DNA of 64,000 nucleotides, taken from assembly GCA_036346375.1 (NCBI GenBank), contig CM070501.1, positions 54,043,326 through 54,107,325 on the forward strand, given 5' to 3'. Position numbers and translations under genes: made by a program. The notes under the pieces are model-generated. The model was not told the DNA's origin and did no database searches. It saw nothing but the letters and a program-made list of their open reading frames with translations. The DNA is from Guadua angustifolia. Taxonomy: Eukaryota > Streptophyta > Magnoliopsida > Poales > Poaceae. Position 1 is the stretch's first letter. Every line of letters begins with the position of its first letter. This document shows, piece after piece, positions 12,597 to 23,347 of this stretch.

Positions 12597-13865
12597 ATGG
12601 CGCAGCTGCCGCCCAAGATCCCCACCATGGCGCCAGCTTGGCCGGAGTTCGGCGGCGGGCACCACGCCCACGCCCACCACCACCACCAGCGTAGCCCCTC
12701 CATGGGCGCGTTCCTCGCGGCGCCAATGCCGCCACTACCGCCGGCGGCGGCAGCGGCGAACGGGGCGCACCAGCAGCAGGCGTCGTGGGTCGACGAGTTC
12801 CTCGACTTCTCGGCTGCCAAGCGCGGCGCGCACCGCCGCTCGGTGAGCGACTCCGTGGCCTTCCTTGAGGCCGTCCCTGACGACAATGCCGGCGTCGGGG
12901 CGCACGAGTTCGACCGACTCGACGACGACCAGCTCATGTCCATGTTCTCTGACGACATTCCGCCGCCGCAGCAGCAGGCCGCTGCGAGCGAGTCGGCGCC
13001 GTCCGATCACAACAGCGTCAACGACGAGAAGCAAGACAAGGGCGAGACCGAGGAGGCGCAGAGCGAGTGCAACGGCGACGGCGCCTCGCCAGGGCAGCCG
13101 GCCTCCCACGCCATGGTTGATCCCAAGCGGGTCAAAAGGTGATTTGTTCGCCCACCCACAATTCCAACAATGTACATCTCGGCAAGGCAGAAATATCCAA
13201 GCTTTCTTGTCGCCACAATCGCAGGATCCTGGCGAACCGGCAGTCAGCGCAGCGATCGCGCGTGCGCAAGCTACAGTACATCTCGGAGCTGGAGCGCAGC
13301 GTCACGTCGCTCCAGGTGCGTGCCGAATTACGCATTTCGCAAGTGATTTATGCATTCCGCGAGTGTTTCAAGACGAATTTCGCCAACAACACCGTGAATC
13401 TGACCGCGAAATTGTGTGCTTCCGAGCAGACCGAGGTGTCGGTATTGTCCCCGCGCGTCGCGTTCCTCGACCACCAGCGCTCGCTGCTGACGCTTGGGAA
13501 CAACCACCTCAAGCAGCGCATCGCGGCGCTCGCGCAGGACAAGATCTTCAAAGACGGTGACCGCCATTTCCACCTCAATCATTACTACAATTCTCACCAG
13601 TCACTCTCCATATTCAGTACATGCTGCATGCATGCAGCTGCAGCCATGATGCTCTCTCAAAATCCACTACTACTAACACTGCCTGAATTCTCCCTGCTCA
13701 GCTCATCAGGAGGCACTGAAGAAGGAGATAGAGAGGCTGCGGCAAATCTACCACCAACGAAGCCTCAAGAACGCGGAATCCCCACCACCAGACGCGCCCG
13801 CGGTCCGCAGCGACAAGGACATGATCGCCGGCGAGGGGACCCCCGCGCCGTGCCCGCCGTCGTGA
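12597..13865 (+). CDS. Group E bZIP transcription factor (OsbZIP06 / AtbZIP34-61-like)
   Basis: Four exons: 12597-13138, 13225-13315, 13430-13556 and 13702-13865. All introns are GT-AG (86, 114 and 145 nt), giving 307 residues. The start MAQLPPKIPTM is the conserved N-terminus of this family. A His-rich patch covers residues 22-30, and HRRSVSDS (79-86) looks like a basophilic kinase or 14-3-3 type site. The basic region has N185-x7-R193 (NRQSAQRSR), followed by a perfect heptad of leucines L203, L210, L217, L224, L231, L238 and L245, with a proline at 219. It should act in the nucleus as a dimer on ACGT-core DNA; Arabidopsis relatives act in pollen and lipid metabolism. Intron 1 splits the basic region in codon R181, as in related genes. 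The C-terminus after the zipper is short and proline-rich. The reading frame is clean, so I consider it functional. Confidence 0.93.
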
Positions 13866-15511
13866 TCGAGATTCGGCCCGCTGTAGTGGAGGTGTCGGCC
13901 TCATGACAACAGTGTGTTGTTGTTCTTGCTGTTGTTCTTGTTGTTGTTAGGACTGGTGCATTGTTTGGGTTTGCGATTCTTTGAGGTGTAATTGTAACTC
14001 GATTTGTTCATTCCGGTTGCTTTGTTCATTCTTGCATCCTCTGCTGCTGCTCCTGATTATGCTCCACTTCCCTGATTTGTAATTTTATTTCGGCATTTTG
14101 GGAGAAGGTTGTAGCTAAGAATTGATTTGTAATTCAGATTGGTTGAGGTCAAGTGTTTTGTTTGGCTGGTTTTGTATGTAATCAATCAATGTATGCTTTC
14201 TGTGTCCAGTGTACATATTTACAGCAATCTGATTCTGGGTTACAAGTCTTGCTCTCCCGTTCAATTCTTCTTTGTTCTTCACTTTGTTTTTGTCAAATCG
14301 AATGAAGCTTGTATGTACTGTTCATGTGTAACTTACTGCATACCTAATTCTTCTCGGTGGATTGTGGATGTGTATACTGTTCAATCAAGCTGAATTACTC
14401 TGAGACATGCAAGGTAGCTGGCCGTCAACCAAACATTCAAGCATCTCATTCCTTGCTGTTTCATCACAGGATAAAAACAGTATAAAATGTGAGAACATGA
14501 GGAGATGCCTTCCTTTTGCTGCAAGGGATAGGCATGTTCGTTTGTAGCATGTGCATCAGTGCATGTGCGCGTGCTGTACCCGTATCGGCCGGTACAAGTT
14601 ACCCGGCAATCAGACAGGTTAGGTTTAGTGTAAATATGATGATGATATCACAAGGTATGTATGGTGATATAAACAATAACTGTGTAATATACTTCTATAT
14701 CATTTATAGATAGGTTTAAAGACAAACTCATACAATAAATTATCTATATAGTCGTCTGTAACAACCTCTCATACAATTAATAAACTGTTTATACAATAAT
14801 ACAAATAGTTTAAAGTCGTCTATAAGACCGTCTATTAAATAACAGACAACCCTTTTCTTTCTTCTTCTTCTTCTCTCTTCTACGCCATCTAAAATCCTAA
14901 GTAGTATTAGTTTACATATAAGTGATATGTACCATTGTATATACTCTTACTCGATCACCAAAGTTATGGCCGGTTTTGGATTCCAGTTCTGTTGTTTGGT
15001 TGGTTCTCGTCAGCTTGCCCAAGAGGGACAAACATTATCTACAAATCATAGCTAAAAAAATATATTTTCATAGCTATAATATTCCCTGCTTGATGTGCCC
15101 ATCAAGAGACCTCCCACTCGCGCACGCACCCGGTAAAAACAAACTACAGTATCAAGATGAGCAAGTGTTTGGTGAACAAGCTCAGTCTCATCAACGCCGG
15201 CTCACATTATCAAGGCCCAAACAAATTACTGGACTAAAACATAAAGAATGATGGGCTTGTTCCAATGATCAGTTGCAAGCCCGGTGGTTAAGCCCATCGA
15301 CCCGACACGTGCATTTGGGCAACTGCGTCTTCTGCTCTCTCTCAGAATAAATGCAGAAAAGCAGAAAAATGGCAGAACTGGAAGCATCACTACGATCCTG
15401 CATTCGGACTATGCAGATATGCTCCAAGCATAAACACTACTCCACACAAAAGTGGAAAGCTCCAAACACGAGCCATGAGATTCAAACTAGAGCCTGGGCA
15501 CCATGGAGCAG
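13866..15511. other. 3' flank of the bZIP gene and intergenic DNA
   Basis: Begins with a GTT/TTG-rich 3' untranslated stretch (13905-13950). The poly(A) site cannot be fixed. No other gene was seen. Confidence 0.4.
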
Positions 15512-15660
15512 CACCATGGAGCAGCATGAGTACCATGATTCAAAATTGTTTTTTTTCTCTATGTATTAAATACAAAAATTCATGCAAAATGATAGTTTAA
15601 TTGTAGGTATGTACTGATTTTATATATAAATCAACAAAGCATGTGACCTAAATTCTTTAT
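15512..15660 (+). mobile_element. Partial MITE sharing the GTACCATGATTCAAA terminus
   Basis: The stretch from CATGAGTACCATGATTC (about 15526) to GATAGTTT matches 18294-18368 closely. Its continuation (TTGTAGGTATGTACTGATTT) matches 18703-18760. It is a fragment of the same family as the two elements at 18294 and 18546, lying left of the copia remnant. Confidence 0.6.
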
Positions 15661-16159
15661 GCATGCTGTAAATACAGGTTATAAAATCTTGGTCAAGTTC
15701 ATGTTACATCCATTTTTATTCCGATGCAAGTTTAAGTTTTTTTTACGATTAAATTGAAACCAACGTGGATATTTAATTAGAGAAAATAGTAAATGAGATG
15801 TTCTATAGTATTTCATATAAATTTTCTGCTGAATATTCTAAGATATGTTAATTTTATTTTCGAATAACGTTGAAAATAACTTTGCCATGACCATGTTAAG
15901 TATGATAGAAAGTTTGAATAAAGTTTGCTCTATTCTATCTGCCTAGCGGTGTTTTAGAAATAGATCAATCTTTATTAAAGTTGAAAGCATGTTTAATTGA
16001 CCAATGTTAATTTATTCATGCCAAAGTTTATATCTTTTAAGTTCTTGATTAAATTCTTATTTCATTTATGAAGCTTTTCGGAACAAGATTGCCAATTCCT
16101 AAGTGTCTTTCAAGGGCTTGAAAAATTGAGCGGCAACAATTACTCCTCATGGAGAATGC

Positions 16160-17583
16160 AAAATCTTTGAATACAAAACCAAACGTGACTCCAAAGGGAA
16201 TGTTGAAAGGTTTAAAGCTAGACTTGTAGCAAAAGGCTTCACTCGAGAGAAGTAATAGATTATACCGAAACCTTCTACTTTGTTTCGACAAAGGATTCTT
16301 TTAGAATCATTATGGCACTAGTTGCTCCTTATGATTTAGAATTACATCGGATGGATGTTAAGGCGGCATTCCTAAATGGGGATTTATATGAGAATGTGTA
16401 CATGGCTCAACCCAAAGGTTTTGTCATGAAAGGAAAAGAAAATATGGGATGTCGATTAAAGAAGTCCATTTATGGATTAAAACAAGCGTCTAGACAGTAG
16501 TACAATAAGTTTGATGAAACTATAAGAAATTTTGGGTTCAAAGAGAATGAGGAGGACAACTGCATTTATGCAAGGTTTAGTAGAGGAAGTATATTTTCCT
16601 AGTTTTATATGTGGATGATATCCTATTAGCAAGCGGTGACAAAGATCTCTGTTGCTAGAGACAAAAAAGTTCTTGTCCTCAAAGTTTGATATGAAAGATC
16701 TTGGTGAAGCATTTTATGTATTAGGAATTGAGATACAGAGATAGAAAAAGAGGTGCTAGGGCTATCACGAAGGCATACATAGAGAGTGTTTTGAAAAGAT
16801 ATAGTATGCATATGTGTAATACCACGTCTGCTCCAAATTGTCAAGAGGCGATAAATTTGGGAATTTTCAAGTGTCCAAAGAATAAGTACTGAGATCGATC
16901 GAGATGAAATCAGTCCCATGCAAATTATCTTTAAGCATAATGTATGCTCAAATATGTACTGCATACGACTTAGCATTTACAAGCCGGATGCTTGGCGGAT
17001 ATCAAATTAATTCAGAGTTGATCCTTTGGAAAGTTTGTAAAGAAAGCCTTGCGGTATTTGCAAGGGACAAAGAGCCTCATGCTAACATATAGAAAGTCAA
17101 GTGCCCTAGAGATTGTGGGCTATGCAGATGCAGATTAGGCAGGTGTAAAGACACTGGAAAGTCCACATCGAGATATGTGTTCACCTCATGGGAGGAGCTA
17201 TATCATGGAAAAGCTTAAAACAATCGATCGTTAACGTCGACAATGCACGCTGAGTTTGTGGCATGTTATGAGGCAACAGGCGAGCAATGTGGTTTAAAAA
17301 GTTTGTACCCAGGTTAAGAGTGGTAGACAGCATAGAAAGACCACTTAAATTATACTGCGACAATGAGCCAGCAGTATTTTACTCCCACAACAATAAATCA
17401 AGTGGTGCTACCAAACACATTAAGATTAAGTTTTATGTTGTGAAGGAGAAAATCCAGGATCAAACAATTGAACTAGAGCATATAAGCACAAAAGACATGT
17501 TAGCGGATCCGCTCACCAAAGGTCTTTCTCCCAACGTGTTTGAAAAGCACGTAGCCGGTATGGGTTTAACAGAAAGACTATGA
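16160..17583 (+). pseudogene. copia pol relic: reverse transcriptase and RNase H
   Basis: Reverse transcriptase blocks are clear: RFKARLVAKGFT, then MDVKAAFLNGDLYENVYMAQ and KSIYGLKQASRQ, with the catalytic YVDD at 16608-16619 (LYVDDILLAS). The RNase H/C-terminal segment includes MHAEFVACYEATG and the copia hallmark LADPLTKGL (within 17287-17583), ending with HVAGMGLTERL. A stop follows KQASRQ, another sits after FTREK, and several frame changes break the region between 16540 and 17290. No product is expected. Confidence 0.92.
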
Positions 17584-17834
17584 TTCTGGATAATAGAGGT
17601 CATTCAAAGCAACCATCTCCCACAAAGACAAAGTTATTCTGCTTTGAAGTAGAGAGGTGTGCTATAGTCATTGAGTTCAGCAGTACGTAACTGACTGTTG
17701 TGACGCCTTGGTCTTGGTGCACCAATCTATGGAGGAGTGGGACATTAAGTTAAAAGTATGAGATATGAAAGTTAATAGATCAAGATATAAAGTTTCAAAG
17801 CTAAGTGATTAAGTTCGAGATCAAGGGGGAGAAT

Positions 17835-18290
17835 ATTGGGTTGATCTCGTGCGGCTCGGCCAGAGACCGAGTCGTACACATCAGCATACGATCGGGCGCA
17901 ACAACCTCATTGGTTGCGGCCCCCTGTCACACCCGCGCTATATATAAAGAGGGACAAGGCCGGCATGCGAACCAACGTTCGCCATAGCTCCTTGTGCCCT
18001 ACATACCCTGGAGATCCGATCCAAAACCCTAGCGCGAGGAAGTGACGGGAAGGACACCGCCGCTCATCACCGACCGCTCTGGGCTTCCTCTGTGAACCCC
18101 GGCACCCTAAGCACTACTACAGCCCAGGCGCAGACGTGCTCCAATCTCCTGAAGGCCTCGACCTCACCATGGCTTCGGGATCAAACGGGAATGGTGGCAA
18201 CACCGAAGGTATGGACTAAATACTCTTAGATCTAGTGGTTAGAGGTGAAGGGGAAGGTCCTAGACACTCTAGAAATCTATCGAGCAAGCA
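17835..18290 (+). repeat. 3' LTR-like region of the copia element
   Basis: Starts after the purine tract with TATTGGGTTGATCTCG. It has a TATA box (TATATATAAAGAGG near 17939) and a GC-rich downstream leader. The right end is estimated from where sequence matching the flanking MITE family resumes (18294). Confidence 0.6.
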
Positions 18291-18293
18291 GAC

Positions 18294-18512
18294 ATGAGTA
18301 CCATGATTCAAAATTGGTTTCTCTCTCTATGTATTAAATACAAAAATTCATGCAAAATGATAGTTTCAACAAAGCATTGAGTATATATATTTTAAGTGTA
18401 TGTGTTCCATATGAATTGTTATAGATGAAAATATACCCTAAAACTAAAATTTTCAAAAAATATGCTCAAATATGGCTTGAATTCACGTATTTGAAATCAT
18501 GGTACCCAAACA
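18294..18512 (+). mobile_element. MITE with GTACCATGATTCAAA inverted termini
   Basis: The left end GAGTACCATGATTCAAAATT is an inverted match to the right end TTGAAATCATGGTACCC. The element is about 215 bp, AT-rich and without coding capacity. Confidence 0.65.
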
Positions 18513-18545
18513 TACATATATATGTATATATATGGTACAATTACC

Positions 18546-18915
18546 TAGGGCGCCGTGATCCAAAATGAGTATTTTTCCTATGTATCTGCTTGCAAAATTT
18601 TTTGAAATTTTTAGGATGTTACGTTTAACTAGTTTACTAACTAGTCCAAACAAGTTTGAATTGAAATTCAAAATAGAGCTTCCTTTTTCATGATAGTTTG
18701 ATTGTAGGTATGTACTGATTTTATATATAAATCAACAAAGTATGTGATCTAAATTCGTTTAAATTTTTGAATTCAAGTATATTTTTCCAAAGGTATGTGT
18801 TTCATTTCAATTGTTATAGATGGGTATATACCCTAAAACTGAAAGTTTTGAAAAATATACCTGGATTTAGCTTGAATTGACACATTTAAAATTATGGTGC
18901 CCAAGCCCCATGGTG
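18546..18915 (+). mobile_element. Related MITE, longer member
   Basis: Begins TAGGGCGCCGTGATCCAAAA and ends AAAATTATGGTGCCCAAG, an imperfect inverted pair. The interior shares TATATACCCTAAAACTGAAA and GGTATGTACTGATTT with the neighbours at 18294 and 15512. Confidence 0.65.
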
Positions 18916-18947
18916 CCCCATTTCGCCATCCTATATATATATGTGTG

Positions 18948-18950
<3 letters not shown>

Positions 18951-18982
<32 letters not shown>
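18951..18982 (+). repeat. (GA)n microsatellite
   Basis: About 16 uninterrupted AG/GA units preceded by a TA/TG tract at 18933-18950. Confidence 0.95.
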
Positions 18983-18987
<5 letters not shown>

Positions 18988-18989
18988 TA

Positions 18990-19600
18990 GAGTAGGTACA
19001 TAAAGTCCTTTGTCACGAAAGGTTATCTTTACTTCTGACAATGGGGCTGTAATATCTTGAAGAAATTCATGAAGTAATATGAGAAAAGACTTCATCGTAG
19101 CATATTTAGTTAAAAAAATACGTTGATGGAACTAATCAATTTTAGCACATTAAACTCGAGCAAATTTGTGTGACTGAAATATCAACAAATAATGCCTATG
19201 ATCATCAAATCAACAAAAATAGAACATGGCCAAATGTAATGTGGCTTCTACAAAAATTTCAATATGTAACTTCAAAATTATAAAATAAACTCAAGTGAAA
19301 AGGATAGAATTGTGCCTCTAATAAAATTAGAAACCCATGCATTCACCTATGTGCAGTAATATAACTACTAAAACAAGTCTCTAAAGATGCATCACAATTG
19401 ATGAAATGATATCTATGGTCTCAAATTACACATGATGGTATCGATGTGCACCATGCAAACATGGGTACATATTCGGTTGCATGCAAATTTTAGTACACCA
19501 TCCTAAATATGACTAACAAATTTGATTCATTAGATTCTTGTAGGATATCAAACAAGCCCCGCACCAACCAAATCTCTCAGACCAATAAATCACCGAGCCC
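18990..19600. other. Intergenic AT-rich DNA
   Basis: Nothing recognisable was seen on either strand. Confidence 0.35.
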
Positions 19601-20050
19601 CACTTCATCCTAGCAAAATTAAAGCTAAGGAAGCAACCCAACTATGTACTTGGCTGGTTGCATCACAACATGCAGATTGGAACAAAGAAAGCAATAGGAG
19701 CAGGCTAACTGGAGCAGTGGCTAGAAGATTGTCAACATATGCAAATGAAGAAGCTATTCCTATACTTTGACGATTAGGTTGGGAGAATAGGAACATCCAT
19801 GACAAACAGATATTTCCTTGAGCTAACTCAAAATTATGTGCAAAGACTCCAGAGATAATCTAACTCACTAGCTCCAAGGTTCACTAGTCAAACTAGAAAA
19901 TCCAATAACACAATAACAGTGAAGAGGAATGTCTCTAGCTAATAAATCAACTGGACCAACACCATGCCTTTTTGGAATCTAGGTGGAGTGATTCCGAGAC
20001 AAACACCTGCAATTGCTAAATTTTGTTGGTTTAATAGGTACATTAGATTG

Positions 20051-20261
20051 CGGTCGAGCCTTAGCTCGATTGGCTGAGTCGCTCGCCAAGCGCTTAGCCT
20101 GCCCGCATTCGACCGCTGCTCGATGCGGGCGCGCATGAGGGGTGAGTGCGTGTGTGTGAGTGCGTGTGTGGGTGTGTGTGTGTGTGGAGTGGTGCGTATG
20201 TAGCTCGCCTCTTGTTTCTCCTTCTATACTAAATGTCAGAGCTCCTGACTAAAATTAAAAA
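20051..20261 (+). mobile_element. tRNA-derived SINE with 18-bp target site duplications
   Basis: The body opens CGGTCGAGCCTTAGCTCGAT, with a pol III box A-like TTAGCTCGATTGGCTGAG and a box B-like GCATTCGACCG. It continues through a GT-rich middle and ends in an A-rich tail. It is flanked by perfect 18-bp copies of AATAGGTACATTAGATTG (20033-20050 and 20262-20279), a clear target duplication from LINE-assisted insertion. The perfect flanks imply a fairly recent insertion. A tRNA gene is excluded by the lack of a cloverleaf 3' half. Confidence 0.9.
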
Positions 20262-20734
20262 AATAGGTACATTAGATTGATGTAAGGGCTGGAACATAGG
20301 ACATAAGGATGAAGAAATTAAACTCCAAATTGATGGAGAATGAGAGACAAAGAGAGTGAAATACATAAGAGTCACCATGGAGGGTCCAGATGAATGAAGA
20401 ACAATTTTAATATTGGTTGCTCACAAAACACCAATTTTTCCTAGCTTGTGATCTTTGATTCTTATGAATATTCACATCCTAAAATAGATAGAAAATAAGA
20501 TAAGGAATCTAGCAATACATAATAGAAAAATGAGATTGTTGAGGTGATTTTGGAATACTGCACAAAAAGAAATGCATTAAAATTTCATCATCCTAATAAT
20601 CTAAATCTTGAAAGTGAAACTTTACCTCCTAATAATATCTAAATATAGAATTGCTTCAAAGATGAAGATAGCCCCTCAAAGGAAAGCATGATGCTTTATT
20701 TTTATTTTGAAAGTAGGAAGACATTTCAAAACAA

Positions 20735-22290
20735 TTACACAGAAATAGCTTCCGCTATCACCATATCTTGCACAATATTATCATCTAAATCTGAAGGCAA
20801 AGAAACAAAGAGCAATAGACCAAAGTGAATTAAAATATTTTGTCCAAATTTCCACCTCCAAAAAGGCAGCAACTGAGATATACTCATCCTTAACAAAGGA
20901 ATAAAGCCTTGGAAATCAATAACATAGTATATGACCATTCCACAAATCCTTCCATAACAGAACTGTCATCCCATAACCCACAACTGTATCAGCTATTCCT
21001 CAAAATTATGTAGCCAATTTCATAATATCTTTCCACTAGAAAGATCCACACTCATTTTCTGAGTGTGGTACCTAAGTTCGGTAATAAATACTTCCGATGA
21101 TGATCCTTTTTGTTGTAGAAATTATGCATGTGCTTAATAAGAGCTTTGTTTTGTGTTTGAAGGTTAAGAATTCCCATACCGCCCTTGTTTTTAGGCATGC
21201 AAACCATATCCCAAGCTGCTAGGGATTTGCATCGAGAATGAAGATCTCCATAACTCCTCCACAAATAGTATTTACGTGCTCTATCAATGTGAGTAATCAC
21301 ATCATTTGGTAACTTGAGAGAGCACATATAATAGATTGAATTAATTGTAGTAAGACGACCTCTGTAAGAGAGGAAAGTTGCACTACTTGATAAACATGAT
21401 TCAATGTGATCCATGTTGAGGGGAGGGAGGACTTCTACCGTGGGCTTAGTAGTCTCCAAAAGGAAGTCCAAGATATGTAAAAGGCATTTGTCCTTTGGTG
21501 CGTCTAAGAGTGCTTCTAACACATGTATACATGTCTTCTTCAATGTTGATAGAGAAACACTGACGATTTTTTATAGTTCACTTTAAGCCTTGTTGATTCC
21601 ACAAAAATGTTGAGCATATTTTTGAGACAAAGAAATTGCCTATCGCAAACTGGCATAACTAATAATGTATCATCAGCGTATTAAATAATGGGGTAGTCTG
21701 AAACTTCATCAACTATTATTTGATTTTGGAGGACACCTCTTTGAGCAGCTTCATTAACAATGAGCTGTAATAAGTCAGCTCCTAAAACAAAATGCAATGG
21801 GGATAAAGGTTTTCCTTGTTGTGCTCCTCTTTTGCGTTGAAATTGTTTCCCAGGAACCTCATTAAGGATAATAAAAGAATGCCCTAACGATAGAATTTTT
21901 TGAATCCATCTAATCTAGATCTCAGAGAAGCCTTTGTGCCTCATTATTACTGCTATTATGATAGAGTATTCAATTGTTTCAAATGTTGTTTTAAAATCTA
22001 ATTTCAGAATGACTATTTCCCTTTTACTTTGCTAATATTGGTGTATGAATTCAAAGGCCCATGCTAAACAGTCTTGTATTGTTCTACTCTTAAGGAAACC
22101 ATATCGGTTCTAATGAACTAACGGTAAAATAACAACTTGAAGTCTATTGGCCAATAATTTTGTGAGCAACTTTAAACATGAATTCAATAGAGAGATTGGT
22201 CTGTAGTCACCTACACTTTCAAGAGTGGATTTTTGGCACCAAGGTGATATATGACCCACTGATGCTCTGAAGGTTGAGATTCCCTAAGTA
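20735..22290 (-). pseudogene. L1-type LINE ORF2 relic (reverse transcriptase and zf-RVT region)
   Basis: Reading right to left: FIHQY-type entry, KQFQRKRGAQQGKPLSPLHF, then the catalytic YADD at 21669-21680 (complement) followed by TLLVMPVCDRQF. Next come FLSYRGRLTTINS, YMCSLKLPNDVITHIDRAR, LAAWDMVCMPKNKGGMG and a C-terminal GSFWWKDILKL block typical of the zinc-binding region of plant LINE reverse transcriptases. The longest open piece is 21052-21543. Stops and frameshifts (one stop just before YADD) make it non-functional. Weak similarity may continue to about 19600, past the SINE. Confidence 0.88.
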
Positions 22291-22299
22291 AAACTTATG

Positions 22300-22999
22300 A
22301 CAAAGAGCATCTATTTAGTATGTATATGTATATGCATGTATTTGTATGTATATATGTATATATGTGTATAAATGTATATATATGTGTGTATTATATACAT
22401 ATATTAAAAACTAATAGAGAGTTGCTAAGAAAAAAAAGATAAATATATTACAAATTCTCACAAAAAACATCTAGCTTTTAATCTGATAGGCTTTGATTGT
22501 AACCACCATCATATCTTCCTAACAAAAAAATAGGAATATGCTAGAAAGTTCTCACAAAAAATGCAAAGCATCCGGCCCTTAATCTTGTGGATCTTAACTA
22601 AGTTGAACTATAGTAGCTATTGGATATTATTATCTAAAGAAAAACATCTAATCATCAATCTAACGGATTTAAGTTATAACGGCTTAGATTAAAAAGAAAG
22701 AGTTCATGCCAATTATGGTAAAAAAACAAAAAAAAATTGGAATAAAAATAAAAAGAAATTAACCATTTGATTTTCATATGAGCTCCAAATTAAATCCGTA
22801 TATATCTAAAACTAGAAATAAAAAATAGATAAAAATTAGTGGTTGGAATAGTATATCAAATCTAACCTAAAAATAATATTCAAAATTTAATAAAAAATAA
22901 CAAATAGCTTAAATTAGAAGAAAGAATCCATATCGAGTACATGCATGCAAAAACTTAAGGAAAATGTTTGATTTCTACATCAAACCGAGGAAATCCGCA
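22300..22999. other. AT-rich DNA with TA/TG repeat
   Basis: A TATATG/TATA microsatellite-like tract lies at 22318-22405. The remainder is very AT-rich and has no gene. Confidence 0.5.
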
Positions 23000-23007
23000 C
23001 ATTCAGG

Positions 23008-23339
23008 CAGGGGCGGAGCCAATGGTTGGCACGGTTGGGCCGTTGCACAACCAATGCTCCGGCCCACTGAGTATTGTTTAGCCCTCTGTCCTATAGTCCA
23101 CGACTAGAAATGTTATCTAAAGTGGATGAAAATGATATAATCGAGACTTTCATAGCCATTAGAAGGCGTAAGCCTGATATAAAGAAGAAGTAAAAAGGTA
23201 ATATTCTCTGAACTATTGCAAAATCTTATTATTATCTTCGTATATATTATGCTTTTGATACATTTTATATTATATGTTGTCTTGCTACTTTTTTTTTTAA
23301 GTTAGACTAACCTTACTTAAAATCCTAGCTATGCCATTG
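23008..23339. mobile_element. Non-autonomous hAT element with 8-bp TSD
   Basis: The left end CAGGGGCGGAGCCAA is an imperfect inverted match to the right end TAGCTATGCCATTG. Both sides are flanked by a perfect CATTCAGG (23000-23007 and 23340-23347), the 8-bp duplication diagnostic of hAT insertion. The 332-bp interior has no transposase, although KVDENDIIETFIAIRRRK-like coding traces occur near 23120-23190. Confidence 0.85.
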
Positions 23340-23347
23340 CATTCAGG

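Larger units (their letters stand above)
16060..18290 (+). mobile_element. Internally deleted Ty1-copia retrotransposon
   Basis: A gag-like start (about 16095, KLSGNNYSSWRM) is joined directly to the reverse transcriptase entry (YKTKRDSKGNVERFKAR), so most of gag, protease and integrase is missing. Reverse transcriptase, RNase H, a polypurine tract near 17825-17835 (AAGGGGGAGA) and a 3' LTR-like region follow. No 5' LTR or primer-binding site was found. Numerous stops and frameshifts show it is long dead. Confidence 0.85.

Noticed and set aside
12572..13109. Minus-strand frames over bZIP exon 1
   Set aside because: Shadows of the GC-rich exon; the plus frame has the conserved start, basic region and splice sites.
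13139..13906. 255-codon plus frame across bZIP introns
   Set aside because: Runs through introns in a mixed frame; the spliced model gives a clean bZIP protein instead.
20051..20130. Possible tRNA gene
   Set aside because: Only promoter-like box A and B words of a SINE; no cloverleaf, and an A-tail with target duplications flank it.
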